The notes: generated from the sequence alone by a model not told the origin. 9,649 nucleotides of DNA from an uncultured Oscillospiraceae bacterium (GCA_934572365.1 CAKTKX010000040.1:1-9649), one strand, 5' to 3'; shown: positions 1-7,086, numbered from the stretch's first letter. Numbers and translations: made by a program.

Positions 1-407
1 GGCGGAATCACCCCGTCAAAGTCGATGGTGATGACGTCCGCGCCCATGTGAAAGCCGGTGTTGTGGCAGCCGTAGCGGCGGTTCAGGATGCCGGAGACGA
101 TATGCTCCCCGGAATGCTGCTGCATCCGCGCAAAGCGCAGGTCGTAGTCGATCACCCCCGTGACCTCCGCGCCCGCTTCCAGGGGCGCTTCGCACAGGTG
201 AATTACCGCCCCATCCCGCTCCCGGGTACTGCGCACCCGGACGCCGTTCAGGGTTCCTGAGTCCCCCGCCTGACCGCCGCCCTCGGGGTAAAAGGCGGTT
301 GCGGACAGCGTGACCTCCCATCCGTCCGCGGCCTTCGCGCAGGAAAGCACCTCCGATGTAAAGCGGGAAAGGTGGGAATCTTCATAATAAAGCTTGCGTG
401 TTTCCAT
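1..407 (-). CDS. Alanyl-tRNA editing protein, AlaX-like (3' end outside window)
   Basis: This protein is expected to hydrolyse mischarged Ser-tRNA(Ala) or Gly-tRNA(Ala) in trans, as a freestanding homologue of the AlaRS editing domain in the cytoplasm. Only the first 135 codons are present; the frame runs open off the left edge. Visible hallmarks are FYPEGGGQAGDSG at residues 39-51, which matches the AlaRS/AlaX glycine-rich segment, and the zinc-binding HxxxH motif QHSGEHIV with His98 and His102. The second half of the zinc site (CxxxH) and any C-terminal DHHA1 region would lie outside the window, so AlaX-S, -M and -L types cannot be separated. The ATG at 405-407 begins METRKLYYED, has an AGGTG-type ribosome site just upstream, and sits below a near-consensus promoter. 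Family assignment is firm; the length class is unknown. Confidence 0.92.
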   Translation of the reverse strand, partial: METRKLYYEDSHLSRFTSEVLSCAKAADGWEVTLSATAFYPEGGGQAGDSGTLNGVRVRSTRERDGAVIHLCEAPLEAGAEVTGVIDYDLRFARMQQHSGEHIVSGILNRRYGCHNTGFHMGADVITIDFDGVIP

Positions 408-438
408 ATCGGCACCTCGAAAAATGGCAATTTTGCTC

Positions 439-467
439 ATTATACCACGGTGCTGTAAGCATTGCAA
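439..467 (-). promoter_or_regulatory. Sigma-A type promoter for the AlaX-like gene
   Basis: Read on the minus strand, TTGCAA (462-467) and TATAAT (439-444) are separated by exactly 17 bases. This is a near-consensus vegetative promoter. It places the start of transcription about 25-30 bases upstream of the AlaX-like ATG at 407, giving a short leader. No operator-like repeat was seen around it. Confidence 0.8.
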
Positions 468-580
468 CGTTTTGGGTTTACAGAAATTTGAAGTACATTT
501 TTGAAAAAAGTGCTTCTCTTTTGCCGATTTTTCATGTAGAATGGAGAAATGTGAGAAAAAATGCTATGAGGTGACGTTTC

Positions 581-1351
581 ATGCCAGCAAATTACGCCCA
601 TTACCGCTTCGGAAAGCAGCTGCTCTCCGGGATGAGTCCCAACGACCGCCGAAGTATCCAGCGGTTCCGGCGGCTTTACGATATGGGTCTGCACGGGCCG
701 GATATTTTCTTTTACTATAACCCCCTGATCAAAACCGCCACGGGACAGCTGGGCGGCGTCTTCCACGCCCAGTCCGGGCAGGAATTTTTCGCCCGGGTCT
801 GCGCCCAGGCGGGCAGCGAGGCCGGGCGGGTCTATCTTCTGGGGCTTCTGGGGCATTACTGCCTGGACTCCCTGTGCCACCCCTATGTGGAGAAAAAGGA
901 AGCCGACGGCAGCGCCCGTCACGTGGAGCTGGAATCGGAATTTGACCGGTATCTGCTGGAAGCCGACGGCGTCGTCCTGCCCCACACCTACGACGGCAGC
1001 GCCCACATGCGCCTGACCCGGGGGGAGTGCGTCACGGTTGCCCTCTTTTATCCCCCCGCCACCCCGGCGAACGTCAACACCTGCGTCCGCAACATGGCCC
1101 GCGCCACCCGGTTTCTGGTGGGCAAGAACCGCAAGCGCGTCCAGCGTCTGCTGCGCCTGACCCGCAGCCCGGCCATTGAGGATCAGCTCATGCCGGAGCA
1201 GGGGAGCGACCGCTGGCTGTGGATGGACAGCGAAATGCTGGTGCTGTACAACCGCGCCCTCAAGCGCTACCCCGTTTTGCTTAACCGGCTGGACGAATAC
1301 ATGCGCACCGGCGAACCCCTGGGCGAGGATTTCGCCCCGGCCTTCGGGTGA
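581..1351 (+). CDS. Zinc-dependent phospholipase C family protein
   Basis: This 256-aa protein resembles the zinc-dependent phospholipase C / S1-P1 nuclease fold (Pfam Zn_dep_PLPC). It starts MPANYAHYRFG, and candidate metal ligands follow in the family's order: His7, Asp41 in LHGPDIFFYYNP, His62, then His92-x3-Asp96 and His100 in GHYCLDSLCHPYV, and His114-x3-Glu118 in SARHVELESEFD. The last five match the ligand spacing of Bacillus cereus PLC (H118, D122, H128, H142, E146) closely. There is no signal peptide, so unlike the classical secreted enzymes it is probably cytoplasmic, and its substrate is not known. The ATG has GAGGTGA six bases upstream (568-574). The UMF1 transporter gene starts 22 bases after the stop, so the two are probably co-transcribed. 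The upstream gap to the divergent AlaX gene is AT-rich; only a TAGAAT at 537-542 without a good -35 was found as a promoter candidate. Family call is good; enzymatic activity is inference. Confidence 0.82.
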   Translation: MPANYAHYRFGKQLLSGMSPNDRRSIQRFRRLYDMGLHGPDIFFYYNPLIKTATGQLGGVFHAQSGQEFFARVCAQAGSEAGRVYLLGLLGHYCLDSLCHPYVEKKEADGSARHVELESEFDRYLLEADGVVLPHTYDGSAHMRLTRGECVTVALFYPPATPANVNTCVRNMARATRFLVGKNRKRVQRLLRLTRSPAIEDQLMPEQGSDRWLWMDSEMLVLYNRALKRYPVLLNRLDEYMRTGEPLGEDFAPAFG

Positions 1352-1359
1352 TAGGAAAC

Positions 1360-1365
1360 AAGGAG
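1360..1365 (+). promoter_or_regulatory. Ribosome binding site deciding the GTG start of the MFS gene
   Basis: AAGGAG lies 8 bases before the GTG at 1374-1376. The open frame extends upstream to 1176, but that extension overlaps the preceding gene out of frame and has no family resemblance, and the other GTG (1365-1367) overlaps the ribosome site itself. The 1374 start also puts the conserved YDIGNSAF helix near the N-terminus, as in relatives. Confidence 0.8.
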
Positions 1366-1373
1366 TGGTAGAA

Positions 1374-2663
1374 GTGGAAAAAATCAAACTCACCGCATTG
1401 GAGCGGAGCTGGATTCTCTATGACATCGGCAATTCCGCGTTCATTCTGCTGGTTTCGACCCTGATCCCCATCTATTTTAATGCGCTAGCCACCGCCGGTG
1501 GGCTGAACGAGTCATTGTATTTGTCCTACTGGGGCTATGCCGGTTCCGTCTCCACGCTGCTGGTGGCCGTCATCGGCCCCGTCTGCGGCACGCTGGCCGA
1601 CCATCAGGGGTTCAAAAAGCCCATTTTCATGGCCTGTATGCTTTTGGGCGTTCTCGGCTGCGCCGCCATGGGCGGCATGGGCGGATGGCTGGCATTTCTG
1701 GTAGCGTTCGTCCTGGCCAAGGTGGGGTATTCCTCCAGCCTGGTGTTCTACGACGCCATGCTCCCGGAGGTCACCACCGAGGAGCGGATGGACACGGTAT
1801 CCTCCATGGGCTACGCCTACGGCTACATCGGCTCCGTGATCCCCTTCATCCTCTGCCTGCTGCTGGTGCTGTTCGGCGACAAGATCGGCGTCGGCACGGG
1901 AACGGCCATGGTCGTGTCCTTCCTCATCACCGCCGGGTGGTGGTTCGTATGCACCCAGCCGCTGCTGAAGCGTTACCGTCAGACCGCCTTCGTGGAGCAT
2001 ACTGGCAGCCCCGTTTTCTCCGCCTTCCGACAGCTGGGACGCACCTTCCGGGAGGTTCGGCAGCAGAAGCATATTTTCCTGTACCTGCTGGCATTTTTCT
2101 TCTTCATCGACGGCGTTTACACCATCATCGACATGGCCACGGCCTACGGCACCGCCCTGGGGCTGGACACCACCGGGCTGCTGCTGGCACTGCTGCTGAC
2201 CCAGTTTGTGGCCTTTCCCTGCTCCATCGCCTTCGGCCGGTTCTCCGCCAAATACGACACGGGGCTGCTCATTAAAATTTGCATCCTCTGCTACACCGGC
2301 ATTACCCTGTTTGCGGTATTCCTGGTGTCCCAGTGGCAGTTCTGGGTGCTGGCGGTGCTGGTGGGCATGTTCCAGGGCGGCATTCAGGCGCTGAGCCGCA
2401 GCTACCTGGGAAAGATCATCCCGGCGGAGCGCAGCGGCGAATACTTTGGCCTCATGGACATCTGCGGCAAGGGTGCGTCCTTCCTGGGTACGACCCTGAT
2501 CGCCGTGGTCAGCCAGCTCACCGACGGCCGGTCGTTCCACGTGCTTGGGCTGGAGCTGCAAAACGAAAACATCGCCGTGGGTACGCTGGTCATCGTCTTC
2601 GCCATCGGCTTCGTCCTGTTCTGCAAGGCGGATAGGCTGAATAAGCAGTACATACACATTTAA
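1374..2663 (+). CDS. MFS transporter, UMF1 / Atg22-like family
   Basis: This is a 429-aa polytopic inner-membrane protein of the major facilitator superfamily, with about 11-12 hydrophobic helices visible. Family-specific signs are YDIGNSAF in the first helix (UMF1 members usually have YDWANSAF), the MFS loop motif GTLADHQGFKKP, FYDAMLPEV after helix 4, and the segment GMFQGGIQALSRSYLGKIIP followed by AERSGEYFG and a GKGASFLG helix. These are typical of the UMF1 family related to the yeast vacuolar effluxer Atg22, some members of which export amino acids or other small molecules; no substrate can be assigned here. Translation starts at GTG, giving MEKIKLTALERSW. It follows the phospholipase-like gene by 22 bases and is the last gene of the unit, ending 7 bases before a strong terminator hairpin. 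Length is normal for the family and no defect is visible. Confidence 0.9.
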   Translation: MEKIKLTALERSWILYDIGNSAFILLVSTLIPIYFNALATAGGLNESLYLSYWGYAGSVSTLLVAVIGPVCGTLADHQGFKKPIFMACMLLGVLGCAAMGGMGGWLAFLVAFVLAKVGYSSSLVFYDAMLPEVTTEERMDTVSSMGYAYGYIGSVIPFILCLLLVLFGDKIGVGTGTAMVVSFLITAGWWFVCTQPLLKRYRQTAFVEHTGSPVFSAFRQLGRTFREVRQQKHIFLYLLAFFFFIDGVYTIIDMATAYGTALGLDTTGLLLALLLTQFVAFPCSIAFGRFSAKYDTGLLIKICILCYTGITLFAVFLVSQWQFWVLAVLVGMFQGGIQALSRSYLGKIIPAERSGEYFGLMDICGKGASFLGTTLIAVVSQLTDGRSFHVLGLELQNENIAVGTLVIVFAIGFVLFCKADRLNKQYIHI

Positions 2664-2670
2664 ATTAAGA

Positions 2671-2712
2671 ATGCCGGGGGCGGTCAGCCCCCGGCATCCT
2701 TTTATCGTTTTT
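2671..2712. terminator. Bidirectional intrinsic terminator between convergent genes
   Basis: An 11-bp perfect stem (ATGCCGGGGGC at 2671-2681 with GCCCCCGGCAT at 2687-2697) closes a 5-base loop. On the plus strand it is followed by CCTTTTATCGTTTTT, a good U-tract for the MFS gene. Read from the other side it follows the stop codon of the large surface protein (2711-2713) by about 14 bases and is followed by TCTTAATTT, a weaker U-tract, so it probably serves both genes. Confidence 0.88.
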
Positions 2713-5700
2713 ACCGTTTTTTCTTTCTCAGCAGCACTGCCAGAGCAATTCCGGACAGCGCCATCACCCCTACGGCGATCCAGATCAAATCGCCGGTACG
2801 GGGATTCTTGCGGGAACCGAGGGAAATCGGCACGGGCGGCACGTAGACCACCTCGTCGCAGTTGCGCACCCGGAGAACCGGCGTACCGTCGCTGTCCAGA
2901 TGCAATATTCCGATTGCCCGCACGGTGCGGCCTTTCTTCACCTGGGAGGCCAGGTCGTTTTCCCCGTCCGCGCCGGACAGGATGCCGTCCTCGATCAGAA
3001 TTTCCGCAAGGTCGCCGTTTCCGTCCTTCAACGTGATGCGGGAAACGCCCTTGCCGCCGACGCTGTAGGTCACGTCTGTCACCTTGCCCTCCACCTGCAT
3101 CAGGCGGCCGCCGTTTGCATCGTAGTCCATGGCGGTTTTGTTCGGGGTCGTTTTCGGCGTGTAGTTGTATAGCGGCTCGTCCAGCACTGCGTAGTCGATG
3201 ATTTTCAGCACCACATTGCCGTCCTGCATGATCCTTTGCCCGACGGCCTCTATGGGTTTGCCGACCTGGATTTCGTCCTCGGCAAACGGAACCAGGGCAA
3301 CGCCGCCGGTATCGTCCTGTAGATAAATGGTGTTGGGGAAGATGTTGCCGGGATGGGAGGTTCCGGAGGTCGCCCAGCCCCGGATGTGGAACACTTCTCC
3401 GTCCTTGCCGGAACGCATTTCACCGATGGTGACCAGCGGCATATCTGCCCGCTCGATTTTCAGCAGCGCCTCCACGATTCCCTGGTTTCCGCTGACGGGT
3501 TTCCAGACATTGCCCGGCTCCTTCATGGCGCTGTCTTCCAGAAAAAGTCCGCCGCTGACGTACACCTTGCCGCCGCCTGACAGTTTCTCAAAGGCGAGCA
3601 GCACCGCTTCTTCGCCAATGGTCTGTTCGTCGGCGTCCGCGTCCACGCCGTGGGTGGTGCTCCGGCCTTTTACCAGCCACGTGCCGTTTCCCGGATTTAC
3701 GGTGCAGCCGGCACGCTGGGTGTAGGTCTGTCCCGGTTTCAGGGATTTTGTCAAACCGCCGTCAGGGTTGAACACGTTGGAGGATATCGCGTCGGGCGTA
3801 CCGCTATTGTTTTCTTCATCCCACGCGGTATCGTCGTTCAGACGCACCGTTGCGCCCATGGCTTCCAGCAGCTTGTTCATCTCGCCGGAGGTGTGCAGCC
3901 CCTCCAGGTCTCCCATATCCGACTGACCGCAGAGGATGACCGTGCCGCCGTTTTCGGCAAATATCCTGACTTCCTCCACAAATTCTTCGTCAAAGGGCTT
4001 CAACGGGGCGGTTATCAACAGAAGATCGCTGTTTTCCGGCAATTCACTGACCGAAATATCCACCGCTATATTGACCCCACCGGCAATTTCGGCCAGCCGG
4101 TTCAGCTTGTCGGTGCCGGAATTGCCGTGGGAAGCGTCTACGGCGATGTGCTTCACCTGCTCCGGGACACGGAAGCTCAGGCGCAGCGTATCCTCGTAGG
4201 TGCGCGGATCCTCGTTCACGCTGCCGGTCGCCACGACCCGAAACTCCGTCACGCCCAGCTCCGGATGGGTGTAAGAGAAGGTGTAGTCCAGCGTATCCAT
4301 TTCCGCCACTGTCCCCGGTTTGGAAGCAGTTCTTACCAGTTTGCCGTCAGCATAAAGCTTCAGGGATTCCACAATGAAATCCACCGGCTCGTCATTGTAC
4401 AGCTCCACCGTCAGCCCGATTTCCTCGTCCCGGGCAGGGGTGGGGGTATCCGATGTGAAGCTCCCGATGCCGATATCGTCATACCCGTCCATCCACACGG
4501 GCGCAGTCACGGCCACATCTCCATCCGGCTGGGTGATACGGAGATAGTAGTAGCTGCGTCCGCCGGAGACGGACAGCTCCAGCATTTTCGCGGGCGTCTC
4601 CACCCACTGCTTAGCAAGCACCGCCCCGCCGTCGGCTACCACTTCCACGCTGCCGATGGCCGCGTCCGTGGGGTCACTCAGGAAAACGGTGATCGCCGCA
4701 TCCTCCGACTTTGGAATTATGCTGCCCATGACCGCGCCGTTCAGTTCATAATAAACGGCAAGGTCACTGTCCTGGGTGGCGTAGACCCGACGGTCTTTCA
4801 TGGCGTCGTACAGCGCTTCCTCCGTCAGCGTCTTTGCCAGAATCACGGTTCGCGCGTCGCTGGCGTCGCCCCAGCTCCCCGTGTGGTTATTCTGATTGTT
4901 GGTGGGCGCAACGTGCCAGCCCTTGTCCAGCGCCAAGTTATAATATTCGCAGTCCACCGCGTCGTCCTCCCTGGAAATTTCCAGCAGGGAGATCACCTCA
5001 TCGTATTTTGGGCTGTAGTGGTCGAACCGCTCGAAATCCCCGTGAATGGTATCCGGGTGGTTGAACTGGCTGACGGAACCGGGGACGGTGGCCAGCGCCT
5101 TATAGTAATTTTCCAGTGCCGTTGGCACGTTTTCAAACGCTTCCTGATCCCGGGTCTGCCAGCCGGGGGTATTGAAGGTGGAGATATGCCCCAGCTGCTT
5201 GTCTTCAGGCCAGGTCATCTCAAAGCCGAACAGCCCCACAAAGTCCTCGTTCGTCACGGATGCCGCCGCCTGCTTTCCCGTCGCCCAGCCGGTGCTGATG
5301 CCCGCGCCGTCCGCGCCGATCGCGCCTGCACCGGCGTTGTCAAAGGAATCGCTGTGGTCGGTGACGGCGAAAAAGTCCAGATTTTCCACCTTTGACGCAT
5401 AGTCGAAGGCTTCCTCCACACTCCCGGCACCGTCGGAAAGGTTGGTGTGGGCGTGGAGCTGGCCGAAGTATTGGTTCCAATCCAGGGCGAATTTCTCCGT
5501 GAAAATGGCTTGGGTCACCTCTCCGGGTTCGCAGCCCTCCGCCTTGGAATAAGCCTTGAGGTACGCCGTACCGAAGTCCTTTTCAAAGCAAATCGGGCCG
5601 GTATACGGCACATCGGGTTGATAATTCACACCGTCGGCGGAGACCGCGAAATAAATCTCGGCGCTTTCCCCCTCACAGGTCAAGGTGATCGCTTCCCCGG

Positions 5701-6397
5701 CACTGATCTCGCCGCCGTCCGGTGAAATGATTACCTTGGGTGACGTTTTCACAATTTCTCCCGGTTCTTCCGGATCCGGGTCGTCCTGTCCGGGGTCGTC
5801 TTGACCCGGATCGTCCTGTCCTGGGTCATCCTGCCCCGGATTGTCGTCCTGCACCTCTGTGCAGCGATGCAGGGTAAAGCCGCCGAAGTAGAAGCCCTCA
5901 GCTTCCGCGATCTCGGCATCCAGTTGGGCGCGGAAGCCATACTCAAAGTCCGGATTGGAAACCAGCGTCACCGGCGCCTCTCCGCTGAAGCCGTGAAAGG
6001 AAAAGCATCCGTCCTCCCAGAAAACCTGCCATTCATATGCCCCGACGGTGATGCCGCTTGCGCCGTCCTCCGTGGGTGCGACGGACACGCCATACGCGTC
6101 CGTCAGAATGACCCCGTTTTCCGTGACGGTCAAGTTCCATTCCCCGCCGTCGGTATCCGTGACCGTGTCGCCGGCGGCGGTGAGTGCCACCGCTGAAATC
6201 ACGCCCTCCTCTTCCGCCAGCGTTCCCGGCGCGATGTCCTGAGGCGTTATCAGCACATACCGTCCGTCGGTGAGTTCCTCCATACCGGTGATCTCCCGGT
6301 ACACCGTTTCCGCTTCGACGGGCAGCCGGAACAATGAAAAGAGAGCTGCCGCCAACATAACTGACAGCAGCCCTCCGGCTACCAATTTCCTTAGCAT
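2711..6397 (-). CDS. Large wall-anchored surface protein with CehA/McbA-type PHP metallohydrolase domain
   Basis: A 1228-aa secreted protein. In order: signal peptide 1-29 (LRKL, hydrophobic core, cut likely after VEA); beta-rich N-terminal region 30-180; acidic QDDPG-repeat linker 184-214; chitobiase-C/Fn3-like domain about 217-302; PHP metallohydrolase domain about 308-562 with YFGQLHAHTNLSDG (His315, His317), FFAVTDHSD (Asp347, His348), Glu393, His404, FNHPD (His447) and GWHVAPTNNQNNH (His495, His505); beta-sandwich/CARDB-like region about 633-747; Rossmann/GATase1-like domain about 748-982 (DLLLITAPLKPFD, GGTVILCGQSD, GGKVYVSGGLFL); two OB-fold-like domains about 985-1187 (NTIYLQDDTGG); sorting signal NPRTG at 1198-1202, a membrane helix, and RKKKR. 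PHP/CehA proteins are metal-dependent phosphoesterases or related hydrolases; the substrate here is unknown. An upstream ATG at 6451 would add 18 residues without a ribosome site; the 6397 ATG has GGGAGGG six bases away. It is probably displayed on the wall by a sortase. Confidence 0.85.
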   Translation of the reverse strand: MLRKLVAGGLLSVMLAAALFSLFRLPVEAETVYREITGMEELTDGRYVLITPQDIAPGTLAEEEGVISAVALTAAGDTVTDTDGGEWNLTVTENGVILTDAYGVSVAPTEDGASGITVGAYEWQVFWEDGCFSFHGFSGEAPVTLVSNPDFEYGFRAQLDAEIAEAEGFYFGGFTLHRCTEVQDDNPGQDDPGQDDPGQDDPGQDDPDPEEPGEIVKTSPKVIISPDGGEISAGEAITLTCEGESAEIYFAVSADGVNYQPDVPYTGPICFEKDFGTAYLKAYSKAEGCEPGEVTQAIFTEKFALDWNQYFGQLHAHTNLSDGAGSVEEAFDYASKVENLDFFAVTDHSDSFDNAGAGAIGADGAGISTGWATGKQAAASVTNEDFVGLFGFEMTWPEDKQLGHISTFNTPGWQTRDQEAFENVPTALENYYKALATVPGSVSQFNHPDTIHGDFERFDHYSPKYDEVISLLEISREDDAVDCEYYNLALDKGWHVAPTNNQNNHTGSWGDASDARTVILAKTLTEEALYDAMKDRRVYATQDSDLAVYYELNGAVMGSIIPKSEDAAITVFLSDPTDAAIGSVEVVADGGAVLAKQWVETPAKMLELSVSGGRSYYYLRITQPDGDVAVTAPVWMDGYDDIGIGSFTSDTPTPARDEEIGLTVELYNDEPVDFIVESLKLYADGKLVRTASKPGTVAEMDTLDYTFSYTHPELGVTEFRVVATGSVNEDPRTYEDTLRLSFRVPEQVKHIAVDASHGNSGTDKLNRLAEIAGGVNIAVDISVSELPENSDLLLITAPLKPFDEEFVEEVRIFAENGGTVILCGQSDMGDLEGLHTSGEMNKLLEAMGATVRLNDDTAWDEENNSGTPDAISSNVFNPDGGLTKSLKPGQTYTQRAGCTVNPGNGTWLVKGRSTTHGVDADADEQTIGEEAVLLAFEKLSGGGKVYVSGGLFLEDSAMKEPGNVWKPVSGNQGIVEALLKIERADMPLVTIGEMRSGKDGEVFHIRGWATSGTSHPGNIFPNTIYLQDDTGGVALVPFAEDEIQVGKPIEAVGQRIMQDGNVVLKIIDYAVLDEPLYNYTPKTTPNKTAMDYDANGGRLMQVEGKVTDVTYSVGGKGVSRITLKDGNGDLAEILIEDGILSGADGENDLASQVKKGRTVRAIGILHLDSDGTPVLRVRNCDEVVYVPPVPISLGSRKNPRTGDLIWIAVGVMALSGIALAVLLRKKKR
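5774..5833 (-). repeat. Four tandem 15-bp units encoding QDDPG
   Basis: Four consecutive 15-bp units encode QDDPG, QDDPG, QDDPG and QDDPD, preceded by a degenerate QDDNPG. Codons differ between units (proline is CCA, CCG, CCC, CCG; glutamine CAG or CAA), so the units have diverged at the DNA level while keeping the peptide. They form an acidic, flexible linker between the N-terminal region and the chitobiase-like domain of the surface protein. Confidence 0.9.
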
Positions 6398-6403
6398 ACC
6401 AAA

Positions 6404-6410
6404 CCCTCCC
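6404..6410 (-). promoter_or_regulatory. Ribosome binding site deciding the start of the surface protein
   Basis: On the minus strand GGGAGGG lies 6 bases before the ATG at 6395-6397. The codon it selects is followed directly by a canonical signal peptide (MLRKLVAGGLLSVMLAAAL). The more distal in-frame ATG at 6451 lacks both a ribosome site and a sensible N-terminus. Confidence 0.8.
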
Positions 6411-6449
6411 GATTTTTTCAGAGTTTCCTCCCGGAACCCCCGAAAAATC
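6411..6449 (-). promoter_or_regulatory. Inverted repeat in the leader of the surface protein mRNA
   Basis: On the transcript, GATTTTTC (6442-6449) can pair with GAAAAAATC (6411-6419) with one bulged A. Inside the loop, TTCC-GGGA-GGAA forms a small hairpin with a GNRA-type tetraloop. The structure ends at the edge of the GGGAGGG ribosome site, so it could affect access of ribosomes. Whether it folds in the cell is inference. Confidence 0.4.
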
Positions 6450-6531
6450 ATCGCCGGATTGGCTGCGGATAGTGTTCAACCAGCTGTCAACGATCTGCCG
6501 TTTGTATCAGAGGTTCCTTTATCCATTCGGG

Positions 6532-6540
6532 AATATAGCA
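6532..6540 (-). promoter_or_regulatory. Candidate extended -10 promoter for the surface protein gene
   Basis: TGCTATATT on the minus strand is an extended -10 element (TGn plus a five-of-six match to TATAAT). The -35 position 17 bases upstream reads AAAATG, which is poor. It would give a leader of about 125 bases. A TAAAAT at 6556-6561 is an alternative. The rest of the 233-bp gap (6398-6630) shows only inverted repeats. Confidence 0.35.
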
Positions 6541-6630
6541 CAGCCATTTTTCGACATTTTACCGCTTTTGAGCTAATACACTACATATTGCGGTATAATA
6601 CCAACCTTATCCACAATATGTGGTAAAGAT

Positions 6631-7053
6631 TCAGCAAAGAACCTTCTTCACCAGCGAGTGGCTGACCATCAGAAGGCACGCCCAGAGAAACAAACTCAGC
6701 GCCCAGTAGCCGCTGCAAACCATGGGGCTGGACACCACGATCAGCACGCCGAACAGTGCGTTTCCCATGGTCACCGTCCCCATGGCGGACAGCACGTTCA
6801 GCACCAGCGCCAGCAGGGTCAGTCCCAGGGACAGCAGCGAAATGCCGCGCACCAGCTTCAGCGTATGCGCGTCCTTCTCCTTCTTCGCGGCATAGAGCAG
6901 GTACGCAGGCGGCGCGAAAAACGCCACGGACAGCACCGTCAGCACGGCCTGCACCCCGGCGCTGACATTCCGGGAAAAGCCGGGGATAAATCCCAGCCCC
7001 GCGCACAAAATAAACAAACCGCCCCACAGGGCAAACAGCGTTTTCTTAGACAT
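6631..7053 (-). CDS. Small multi-pass membrane protein, unknown function
   Basis: I do not recognise this 140-aa protein. It is strongly hydrophobic with four or five probable helices: about 5-24, 32-55, 68-91, 97-113 and 114-133. A charged loop, AAKKEKDAHTLK (55-66), follows helix 2 and the tail ends SLVKKVLC, which by the positive-inside rule suggests a cytoplasmic loop and C-terminus. No catalytic or cofactor motif is visible. The ATG at 7051-7053 has AAGGAG six bases upstream; an in-frame ATG at 7080 is rejected because it overlaps the promoter region and lacks a ribosome site. It has its own promoter, divergent from nrdR, and lies on the same strand upstream of the large surface protein. 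No clear terminator follows its stop, so read-through into that gene is possible. Real gene: likely, from the start signals and the helix pattern. Function: not assignable. Confidence 0.75.
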   Translation of the reverse strand: MSKKTLFALWGGLFILCAGLGFIPGFSRNVSAGVQAVLTVLSVAFFAPPAYLLYAAKKEKDAHTLKLVRGISLLSLGLTLLALVLNVLSAMGTVTMGNALFGVLIVVSSPMVCSGYWALSLFLWACLLMVSHSLVKKVLC

Positions 7054-7086
7054 TTTGTTCTCCTTTGCAGATAGCTTCATGACCTT

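Noticed and set aside
248..430. A 60-codon minus-strand frame starting at 430
   Set aside because: Out of frame with the AlaX-like gene, which carries the PEGGGQ and HxxxH motifs and has the better start signals.
501..542. Promoter for the phospholipase C-like gene (TTGAAA ... TAGAAT)
   Set aside because: The spacing between TTGAAA (501-506) and TAGAAT (537-542) is 30 bases, too long, and the hexamer at the right distance is poor. A promoter must exist here but cannot be fixed from sequence.
440..1393. A 317-codon open frame on the minus strand
   Set aside because: Antisense to the phospholipase C-like gene, which has a ribosome site and conserved metal ligands. The tail of the antisense frame also runs through the promoter region.
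1512..2657. A 381-codon open frame on the minus strand
   Set aside because: Antisense to the UMF1 transporter; its Gln/His/Glu/Asp/Gly-rich product is the typical mirror of a hydrophobic coding frame. No ribosome site or family motif.
3650..5395. A 581-codon open frame on the plus strand
   Set aside because: It lies wholly antisense to the PHP-domain surface protein, whose signal peptide, motifs and sorting signal are clear. The antisense product is rich in His, Arg, Gly and Val with no domain pattern, as expected of high-GC shadow frames.
6607..6623. CCACAATATGTGG considered as an NrdR box
   Set aside because: The palindrome has a 3-base centre and does not fit the 16-bp NrdR box with its AT-rich six-base centre. 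It is also single, while NrdR boxes come in pairs, and it lies upstream of a gene unrelated to ribonucleotide reductase.
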